12,424 nt of DNA. Origin: Lachnoclostridium sp. UBA6475 (GTDB taxonomy: Bacteria > Bacillota > Clostridia > Lachnospirales > Lachnospiraceae). Made by a program: the position numbers and the translations under genes. Where the stretch lies: positions 1 to 12,424 of the forward strand of contig DJNB01000214.1 of the NCBI GenBank assembly GCA_002435545.1. The letters are read 5' to 3'. A model generated the notes under the pieces. The model had not been told where the DNA came from. It made no database searches and worked only from the letters and a program-made list of their open reading frames with translations. This document shows positions 6,204 through 12,424 of this stretch, one piece after another (position 1 is the stretch's first letter; each line of letters begins with the position of its first letter).

Positions 6204-7124
6204 ATGCAAAGAGAGTGTAGCAGAATCTTACAGGAAGTTGAGAAGGTAATTAAAGGAAAAGAGCAGGAAAAGCAGCTGATATTGGCTGCAATACTGGCAA
6301 AGGGGCATATTTTGTTAGATGATATTCCGGGAGTCGGAAAGACTACGCTTACGATGGCATTTTCACGTGCCATGCAGCTGGAATGCCATCGAATGCAGTT
6401 TACATCGGATGTTTTACCATCCGATGTTTTAGGATTTCAGATGATTCATCCGGATGGAACAAAGGAATATCAAAAGGGTGTTATCCTGTGCAACCTTTTT
6501 ATGGCGGACGAGATCAACCGCGCTTCATCTAAGACGCAGTCGGCACTTTTGGAAGTGATGGAAGAAGGAAAAGTGACCATCGAGGGAGAATCCCATCCGG
6601 CACCGGAACCATTCGTGGTTATGGCAACGCAGAACCCGGTTGGGTTTGTAGGGACACAGCTGCTTCCGGAGTCCCAGGTAGACCGTTTTATGGTCTGTCT
6701 GACACTGGGGTATCCTTCCCATGAGGAAGAAGTGCTTCTTTTACAGGAACGTCAGGGCGAAAACCCATTGCAGTTTGTTGAAGAGGTTCTTACTGCCCAG
6801 GATCTGCGGAAGATGCAGAAAGAAGTAAAAGAGATTCATGTGGATACAAAAATCTACGATTATATTGTCTCTTTGTCGGAGGCGACGAGAAATCATCCGA
6901 TGCTGTCGCTGGGGATGAGTCCGCGCGGAACCATTGCGCTGATGGAGATAAGCAAAGCCGCAGCTTACATGAACGAGCGGAATTGTGTGTATCCGGAAGA
7001 TGTGATCTACACATTTCCATATATTTCCAGACACCGGATTTATCTTACATCAAAGGCAAAGGTAGAAAAACATACGATAGATGAAGTGCTCAAACAGATT
7101 TTAGGCAGCGTAAAAGTGCAATAG
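6204..7124 (+). CDS. MoxR-family AAA+ ATPase
   Basis: This 306-residue protein is a MoxR-type AAA+ ATPase, thought to act as a cytoplasmic chaperone-like motor for partner proteins. Walker A is GVGKTT with Lys46; Walker B is LFMADEINR with Asp102-Glu103; the family block FTSDVLPSDVLGF, the sensor-1 region MATQNPVGFVG and the SQVDRF arginine-finger region follow. The C-terminal lid contains the usual SPRG motif (GMSPRGTIALM). The ATG at 6153 lies inside ung; ATG 6204 is preferred since GGGAGA lies about 6 bases upstream and the protein then begins MQRECSRILQEVEKVIKGKE, where family members normally start. It is the first gene of a MoxR, DUF58, transglutaminase trio. The substrate is unknown; the context points to the envelope. 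Confidence 0.95.
   Translation: MQRECSRILQEVEKVIKGKEQEKQLILAAILAKGHILLDDIPGVGKTTLTMAFSRAMQLECHRMQFTSDVLPSDVLGFQMIHPDGTKEYQKGVILCNLFMADEINRASSKTQSALLEVMEEGKVTIEGESHPAPEPFVVMATQNPVGFVGTQLLPESQVDRFMVCLTLGYPSHEEEVLLLQERQGENPLQFVEEVLTAQDLRKMQKEVKEIHVDTKIYDYIVSLSEATRNHPMLSLGMSPRGTIALMEISKAAAYMNERNCVYPEDVIYTFPYISRHRIYLTSKAKVEKHTIDEVLKQILGSVKVQ
6402..6427 (+). repeat. Strong hairpin inside moxR
   Basis: ACATCGGATG at 6402-6411 and CATCCGATGT at 6418-6427 form a perfect 10-bp inverted repeat with a 6-base loop, TTTTAC, and three more T bases after it. The same bases encode the conserved MoxR block SDVLPSDVL, whose repeated SDVL produces a direct repeat; the choice of GGA/TCC-type codons makes it also self-complementary. 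It resembles a weak intrinsic terminator within the coding region, but coding constraint may fully explain it. Confidence 0.5.
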
Positions 7125-7134
7125 GAGTGGGACT

Positions 7135-8196
7135 ATGATTCGTAACTGGCTGATTTATATTTTAACAGTGACAGCATTACTTGTCTTTACCGTTATGTAT
7201 GGAAGACAGAGTGGTTTTTTGCTGTTTCTGTCAGCGTTAATATTACCAATTCTATACGCAGGGATCACTTGGTTTTGCAGCAGAAACATAGATGTTGTAT
7301 TTGGATCGGAACCGGATCTGCAGGATAAAAAAATGAGCTGGAAGCTGCAGTTTAAAAATATTACTCCTTTTTTAGAGGGGCGCAGAGGCCGGCTTGTTTA
7401 TCAGATACAGACCAGACAGGGGAAACTGTGCGAGGAGCAGGTGTGCGATTTTTATCTCAAAAAAGACGATTCAATGATGATACAGTATGAGACACAGTAT
7501 GCCGGTCTGTATGAACTTCGCATAAAAAAAATCCGGTTATACAGCAGTTTTTCTCTGTTATCCAGAGTGATCCGTTCGGATCTGAAGGAACGTTTTTTTG
7601 TCATGCCGGAATACAATGAAGAATTTGCGTGCATTGACAGACTTCCCATGCAGACAGAGGGAGAAAGTGATACCTTTTTATCCCATAAAGAGGGCTGTGA
7701 TCCGACAGAGATTCTGGGATTCCGTGATTATCATCCCGGCGATAAGAGTAACCGTATCAATTGGAAAGTGACGGTAAAGACGGGGCGGTTTATGGTTCCG
7801 CAATATGGATTTCCGATTGCCTGTGATATTGCTATCATGATAGATGCTGCACATTTGGATGAAAAAAGTGTAGGATGGATTTTGGAGATTCTGTATTCCC
7901 TTTTTATCCAGCTGACGTCACGGCGCCGTATGTGTTATGTTATGTGGGAAAATGACCGGAGCGGGCTTTTGGTGCGGAAAACAATGAAAAAAGAGGAAGA
8001 TATCTACGAAACTTTATATGCGGTTGCAGATACCGTTAACGAGCACAGCATCTGTCTGGAAGAATTGTATGAACAGCAGTATGAGGGAGAATATTTTTCG
8101 CAGGTGTATTATATCTGTCAACGTGAGGAAAAAATGTGGCCGGATGAGATTGCTGCCAAACTGCATGCAGAAAATCTCGAAATGATCGAATTATAA
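7135..8196 (+). CDS. DUF58 membrane protein
   Basis: This 353-residue protein has two N-terminal membrane segments at about residues 5-21 and 26-46, a region likely to form beta strands outside or at the membrane, and the DUF58 signature at 187-225 (GCDPTEILGFRDYHPGDKSN, then INWKVTVKTGRFMV). DUF58 proteins are regular partners of MoxR ATPases and contain a degenerate von Willebrand A-like fold in the C-terminal part (here from about IACDIAIMIDAAHLD onward). The AGGAG site overlaps the moxR stop, with only 10 bases between the genes, which suggests translational coupling. Its biochemical activity is not established for the family. A role in assembling or processing envelope proteins with the neighbouring ATPase and transglutaminase is inferred from gene order. 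Confidence 0.92.
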   Translation: MIRNWLIYILTVTALLVFTVMYGRQSGFLLFLSALILPILYAGITWFCSRNIDVVFGSEPDLQDKKMSWKLQFKNITPFLEGRRGRLVYQIQTRQGKLCEEQVCDFYLKKDDSMMIQYETQYAGLYELRIKKIRLYSSFSLLSRVIRSDLKERFFVMPEYNEEFACIDRLPMQTEGESDTFLSHKEGCDPTEILGFRDYHPGDKSNRINWKVTVKTGRFMVPQYGFPIACDIAIMIDAAHLDEKSVGWILEILYSLFIQLTSRRRMCYVMWENDRSGLLVRKTMKKEEDIYETLYAVADTVNEHSICLEELYEQQYEGEYFSQVYYICQREEKMWPDEIAAKLHAENLEMIEL

Positions 8197-8209
8197 AAAG
8201 GAGGTCTGT

Positions 8210-10357
8210 GTGTTGAAGAAAATTGCATTATTTCCGGTATCAGCAATGATTTTATGCAGTATTGTGAGTCTGTCAAGCGGTTTGGGATACGAGACACACA
8301 GTATCTTTTTTTTGATCCCTGTTTTTTTTATTTTTGGCATGTATTATTTTTTGCAGAAAATGATATCGGTTGAAGATGAGCGGAAGGAAAGACGGATCTG
8401 TTTTTTGGTCACGTTGGGGGTAAGTGCATTGTTTTCGCTGCTTTTTATCCAATTTATTGTGTCCGGCTTTGAAAATATTGTGTATCAGATTGAAAACCGT
8501 GCCAACGCCTGCTATTCGCTGGGGCTTATGTTGAAAGAGATGGGGCAGGAAGAATATGTTGCTCTTACATTTTTTTCCATTACCGGTGGGGTGGCACTGC
8601 TCAGTTTGTGGCTGTTGGAAAAAGGCGAACCTTTGTGGATTACGTCCGTTCCTTCTTTTATTATATTCTGCGTTCCGCTGGCAGTAGACGGAGTGCCTGA
8701 CGAATGGAGCATTGTTGGATATGGTGCGTCATTTCTTCTGCTGTTGATCCTTGGAAAACGTGGAAATGCTCACCAATTGATCATTGGAATGGGAATGATC
8801 AGTATCTGTCTGCTGATTGGAGTTTATGGAAATATATGGCAGGAAGTCAAGCCTCATGTCACCGGATATCGTCACTGGCTTCATGAAAAATTGTTTCTTC
8901 CGTCAGGCGTGGGAGAGGAAGAACCTGTACAGAACATTGATTTTGGAAGATTTGATGTCGCCGGTTCTGTGAAATATTCCGGACTTACGGCCATGAACAT
9001 ATACAGCAAAAGTGATCTGAGCAACAGTCTCGTATACTTCCGGGGATATGTGGGAAACTGGTATGAAAACAATCAATGGGTCGGTACAAAGCAAAAAGCG
9101 GATGATCCAATGGGATTCGCCTTGGAACAGAATGATCCGGTAGAGATGGAAGCGGTGGCGGACAAAAACGCGTATTATTGTTATGTCGTGAATGAGGAAA
9201 TGCCAAACGAATATCGAAATCAGAAAATAGATTATAGCTATGACGATGAAGCATTTATTTCCGATGATGATTTCCAGATTACACAGAGAATGAAAAAGCA
9301 GTTCAAGCAGGAGATCATCGGGAAAAAGAAACCGAAGACCATTGGCGAGGCAATAGACATCGTAAAAAAATATCTCATAAAGAACTGTCGGTATACGTTG
9401 AGTCCGGGAATCGTGCAGCCGGATGAAATGGAGGCATTTCTTTTTTACCGGAAAACCGGATATTGTACGCATTATGCGACGGCCACCGTTATGATGCTGC
9501 GGACGATGGGAGTGGCATCCAGACTGGTGCAGGGATATATGGTTCCGGGAGACAAGATTCCAAGGGAAAAGTGGACGCCGGTTAAAGATCAGAGCGCACA
9601 TGCATGGGTCGAAATCTATATTTCCGGTATCGGCTGGTATCCGTTTGATGCGACTTCTTTTGCTGTGGCACTTCCCGGTCAGACCCTTCCGTTTGATGCG
9701 CAGACATTTGACAAAAAGGACGATAACCGGAAGGCGGAAGCAGATCAAGAACAGACTTCCCAGCCGCCGCAGGAGAAAGAAGCTGTCACCCCGGCACCGG
9801 ATCCGGCAGAGCAGGAACCAAGTGACGAAGGACAAAAATTATCTGCAGAACAACTGCAGAGACGGGTTATCCTGTGCATGGGGATTGTCTTTGCCGCCAT
9901 GGTGCTGATCGCAGTTTGTTTGAAATTGGCAAAAAATGGAAACGGCAGAAGCGGACAGGCACGACTGGAAAAAGCATATAAGAAAGAGAAGGTTCTTACG
10001 AAACGGTTTTTATATCGGCAGGCTTTGCTGGAACCGTATCTGGAAACCATGGAAATCCATTCCGGCTATGAAAGTATGCGGCAGATGACGGAGCAGTATG
10101 AAAAAGGATTGGGGATTTATATACAAACAGAAAAAGAGGAAGAATTTCGAAGAGAGACAGCATTTTATGTGGCCTGCTGTTTTCGATACCGGTATGGTGA
10201 GGAAGAGATGTCCGAAGATATCTATGACCGCTGTAGTGCGTATCTGCAAACGGTTTTTGAAGCGCTTTCCCGAAGGGAAGAGCAGAAAGACTGGAAAAAG
10301 CTGCGAAAATGTTGTATAGTAGATGAGGTAATGAATAAAAAGAAGAAAGATAGGTAA
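8210..10357 (+). CDS. Multi-pass transglutaminase-like protein (TgpA type)
   Basis: This 715-residue membrane enzyme resembles TgpA/YebA proteins. Seven N-terminal membrane segments lie at about residues 5-26, 31-48, 63-85, 117-136, 142-160, 167-182 and 190-210. An outer region of about 340 residues follows and contains a transglutaminase/cysteine-protease core with all three catalytic residues: Cys419 in GYCTHYATA, His464 in AHAWVEIY and Asp480 in WYPFDATSF. A Pro/Glu-rich linker leads to an eighth membrane segment at 553-572 and a charged cytoplasmic tail, the position of the DUF4129 region in relatives. It is the third member of the MoxR/DUF58/transglutaminase trio. GTG 8210 lies 5 bases after AAGGAGG; TTG 8213, with an 8-base spacer, is equally plausible. 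The natural substrate is unknown. Two T8 tracts lie near the 5' end. Confidence 0.93.
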   Translation: MLKKIALFPVSAMILCSIVSLSSGLGYETHSIFFLIPVFFIFGMYYFLQKMISVEDERKERRICFLVTLGVSALFSLLFIQFIVSGFENIVYQIENRANACYSLGLMLKEMGQEEYVALTFFSITGGVALLSLWLLEKGEPLWITSVPSFIIFCVPLAVDGVPDEWSIVGYGASFLLLLILGKRGNAHQLIIGMGMISICLLIGVYGNIWQEVKPHVTGYRHWLHEKLFLPSGVGEEEPVQNIDFGRFDVAGSVKYSGLTAMNIYSKSDLSNSLVYFRGYVGNWYENNQWVGTKQKADDPMGFALEQNDPVEMEAVADKNAYYCYVVNEEMPNEYRNQKIDYSYDDEAFISDDDFQITQRMKKQFKQEIIGKKKPKTIGEAIDIVKKYLIKNCRYTLSPGIVQPDEMEAFLFYRKTGYCTHYATATVMMLRTMGVASRLVQGYMVPGDKIPREKWTPVKDQSAHAWVEIYISGIGWYPFDATSFAVALPGQTLPFDAQTFDKKDDNRKAEADQEQTSQPPQEKEAVTPAPDPAEQEPSDEGQKLSAEQLQRRVILCMGIVFAAMVLIAVCLKLAKNGNGRSGQARLEKAYKKEKVLTKRFLYRQALLEPYLETMEIHSGYESMRQMTEQYEKGLGIYIQTEKEEEFRRETAFYVACCFRYRYGEEEMSEDIYDRCSAYLQTVFEALSRREEQKDWKKLRKCCIVDEVMNKKKKDR

Positions 10358-10360
10358 ACC

Positions 10361-12415
10361 ATGGGAAAAAAGTTATTTATAGCAGAAAAACCAAGCGTGG
10401 CGCAGGAATTTGCCCGGGTTCTTAAAGTAAATGGACGGCGTGGAGATGGTTTTATTGAATCGCCCGATCATGTTGTGACATGGTGTGTCGGCCATCTTGT
10501 GACGATGAGTTATCCGGAAAGTTATGATCCTGCTTACGCAAAATGGGCATTTGAGACGCTGCCCTTTATCCCGGAAACATATAAATACGAAGTGATCGGA
10601 AATGTAAAAAAGCAGTTTGAAACGGTAAAAAATCTTTTGAACCGGGACGATGTGGAGGCAATTTATGTCTGCACCGACTCCGGACGCGAGGGAGAATACA
10701 TTTACCGTCTGGTGGATCAGATGGCTGCGGTACCGGACACCAAGGCAAAATTCCGAGTCTGGATCGATTCGCAGACAGAAGATGAGATCCTGCGTGGAAT
10801 CCGCGAGGCAAAGCCGTTATCCGCGTATGATAATCTCAGTGCCTCCGCGTATCTGCGCGCCAAAGAAGATTATCTGATGGGAATCAATTTTTCAAGAGCG
10901 CTGTCTCTCAAATACGGAGGCTGGCTCAATGACAACGTGTCCGGAAAAAAATGGACTTCGGTGTCGGTCGGCAGAGTGATGACCTGTGTGCTGGGCATGG
11001 TAGTAAGCCGTGAATGGGAGATCCGTAAGTTTGTGAAAACCCCATTTTACCGTGTGATCGGCTCGTTTGGAAGAGAGCAGACAGACGAAGAAGAGGCTGC
11101 TTTTTTTGAGAGCGAATGGCGCGTGAATGAAAAATCCAAATATTTCCAGTCGCCAAAACTGTATAAGGAAAATGGATTTACCGAGGAGAGTTTTGCCAAA
11201 GAACTGATCGATACGCTTATGGCGGGAGAAAAACAGGCGGTAGTCGAGAAAGTGGAAAAGAAGAAAGAAAAGAAAAATCCGCCGCTGCTTTTCAATCTGG
11301 CGGAATTACAGAACTTATCCTCGAAATTGTTTAAGATCAGTCCGGACGAGACATTGCAGATCGTCCAGGAATTGTACGAAAAAAAACTTGTGACCTATCC
11401 GAGAACCGATGCCAGAGTGCTGAGCAGTGCCGTTGCAAGGGAGATTACCAAGAATCTCAAAGGACTGCAGGGGTATGAGATGGCACTTCCTTATCTGAGA
11501 GACATCGCGGAACGAAAGAGTTTTCTCGGACTGGAAAAGACAAGATATGTGGATGATAAAAAGATTACCGACCATTATGCCATTATCCCGACCGGACAGG
11601 GGCTGGGGGCACTGGCATCGTTAAAACCGCTCAGTGCAAAAATGTATGAAGTGATCGTACGCCGTTTTTTGTGCATTTTCTATCCGCCGGCGGTATACCA
11701 GAAAATGAATGTTTCTTTGACGATGGAAAATCCGGCAGAAGAGACTGCATATATGGAAAATTTTGTAACAACCGCAAAGGTTTTGGTGGAAGAAGGATTT
11801 CTGCCGGTGTCACAGTATTCGTTTGCCAAAAAGAAAAAGGAAGAGAATCCGGAAAACGAAGACGAGACGGACAGCGCGGCGTTGGAGAAAATTCTCCCCT
11901 CCCTGAAAAAGGGAATGAAACTGTCTCTGCATGACATGAAGATCAAAGAAGGCGAGACATCTCCGCCAAAACGTTACAATTCCGGCTCGATGATCCTTGC
12001 AATGGAAAATGCCGGACAACTGATCGAGGATGAGGAACTGCGTGCCATGATCAAAGGAAGCGGCATCGGAACGAGTGCGACAAGAGCGGAAATTTTGAAG
12101 AAACTGGTAAATATTTCCTATTTAGATCTCAACAAAAAGACACAGATCATTACGCCGACACTCAAAGGAGAGCTGGTGTGCGGCATCGTGCGGTATTCGA
12201 TCCCGGCGATGTTAAGCCCCAAACTTACGGCAAGCTGGGAAAAAGGCCTTACCGGCGTGTCCGATGGCGGGATCAGCGAAAATGAATATATGGACAAACT
12301 GACCGGCTTTGTCAAGACACAGGTCGGCAAGGTAAAACAGACCAACAATATTGCGCAGCTTCGTTCCTATTATCAGGTTGCTACCGTATACTATAAGAAC
12401 AAGATAGGTAATTGA
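10361..12415 (+). CDS. topB: DNA topoisomerase III
   Basis: This type IA topoisomerase cuts and passes single DNA strands to resolve replication and recombination intermediates. The 684 residues begin with KKLFIAEKPSVAQEF, giving the TOPRIM Glu9. The second TOPRIM motif is CTDSGREGEYIYR with Asp106, Gly108 and Glu112, so the usual second Asp of DxD is Gly. The catalytic Tyr346 is in LVTYPRTDARVLSS, preceded by LFNLAELQNLSSKLF. Later blocks include YNSGSMILAMENAG, GSGIGTSATRAEILKKL and ITPTLKGE. There is no C-terminal zinc ribbon. The start is only 3 bases after the transglutaminase stop with a weak AGG site, which suggests coupling. Genes of this kind also occur on conjugative elements, but none of their neighbours are present, so a chromosomal copy is likely. 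It ends 9 bases before the window edge; no terminator is visible. Confidence 0.95.
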   Translation: MGKKLFIAEKPSVAQEFARVLKVNGRRGDGFIESPDHVVTWCVGHLVTMSYPESYDPAYAKWAFETLPFIPETYKYEVIGNVKKQFETVKNLLNRDDVEAIYVCTDSGREGEYIYRLVDQMAAVPDTKAKFRVWIDSQTEDEILRGIREAKPLSAYDNLSASAYLRAKEDYLMGINFSRALSLKYGGWLNDNVSGKKWTSVSVGRVMTCVLGMVVSREWEIRKFVKTPFYRVIGSFGREQTDEEEAAFFESEWRVNEKSKYFQSPKLYKENGFTEESFAKELIDTLMAGEKQAVVEKVEKKKEKKNPPLLFNLAELQNLSSKLFKISPDETLQIVQELYEKKLVTYPRTDARVLSSAVAREITKNLKGLQGYEMALPYLRDIAERKSFLGLEKTRYVDDKKITDHYAIIPTGQGLGALASLKPLSAKMYEVIVRRFLCIFYPPAVYQKMNVSLTMENPAEETAYMENFVTTAKVLVEEGFLPVSQYSFAKKKKEENPENEDETDSAALEKILPSLKKGMKLSLHDMKIKEGETSPPKRYNSGSMILAMENAGQLIEDEELRAMIKGSGIGTSATRAEILKKLVNISYLDLNKKTQIITPTLKGELVCGIVRYSIPAMLSPKLTASWEKGLTGVSDGGISENEYMDKLTGFVKTQVGKVKQTNNIAQLRSYYQVATVYYKNKIGN

Positions 12416-12424
12416 TAAATTATT

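Noticed and set aside
6403..6431. 15-base direct repeat in moxR as a duplication event
   Set aside because: It encodes the repeated SDVL of the conserved MoxR block, which relatives share, so recent duplication is unnecessary.
8903..9835. 310-residue open frame on the minus strand within the transglutaminase gene
   Set aside because: It lies wholly opposite a gene with intact catalytic motifs, its product is rich in Cys, His, Arg and Phe in the manner of antisense frames, and no ribosome binding site or family motif is seen.
10361..12415. topB as a sign of an integrative conjugative element
   Set aside because: No relaxase, coupling protein, integrase, transfer gene or attachment repeat is nearby, and the upstream genes are chromosomal housekeeping genes.

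Overview
The window looks like chromosome of a motile, Gram-positive, low-to-medium-GC anaerobe of the Clostridia, most likely Lachnospiraceae (relatives of Roseburia, Agathobacter or Lachnospira). This is inferred from the strong AGGAGG-type ribosome binding sites, frequent TTG/GTG start candidates, the style of the lipoprotein, topoisomerase III and histidine kinase tail, and a CheV-type chemotaxis protein. No rRNA, tRNA, insertion sequence, CRISPR array or phage gene is visible. Every gene is on the + strand and the gaps are very short.

Left part (1-2274): the last 41 codons of a sensor histidine kinase (3-128). A putative promoter and a 12-bp perfect palindrome follow. Then come a lipoprotein with a Pro/Glu-rich tether and a probable DUF4352-like domain (211-915), a small soluble protein resembling bacterial PH domains (943-1332), and CheV, a CheW-receiver fusion (1369-2274). 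An imperfect hairpin lies between cheV and the next gene.

Centre (2359-6193): a 577-residue membrane protein of unknown function has a long acidic disordered N-terminus with repeated short hydrophobic motifs, then a Lys/Glu-rich helix, one membrane segment and an outer helical domain. Next are hisH and hisF, the two subunits of imidazole glycerol phosphate synthase, and ung, a family-1 uracil-DNA glycosylase.

Right part (6204-12415): a MoxR AAA+ ATPase, a DUF58 membrane protein and an eight-TM transglutaminase-like protein form the well-known MoxR/DUF58/transglutaminase trio, thought to act on the cell envelope. Topoisomerase III (topB) follows 3 bases later.

From 2359 to 12415 the eight genes are co-directional with gaps of only 3 to 20 bases, so they may be read as one long mixed-function operon: unknown membrane protein, histidine biosynthesis, DNA repair, envelope module, topoisomerase. 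I see no clearly new defence or mobile system. The least explained item is the 577-residue membrane protein beside cheV. Secondary points are the isolated hisHF pair, a strong hairpin inside moxR, and the DxG form of the TopB TOPRIM motif.
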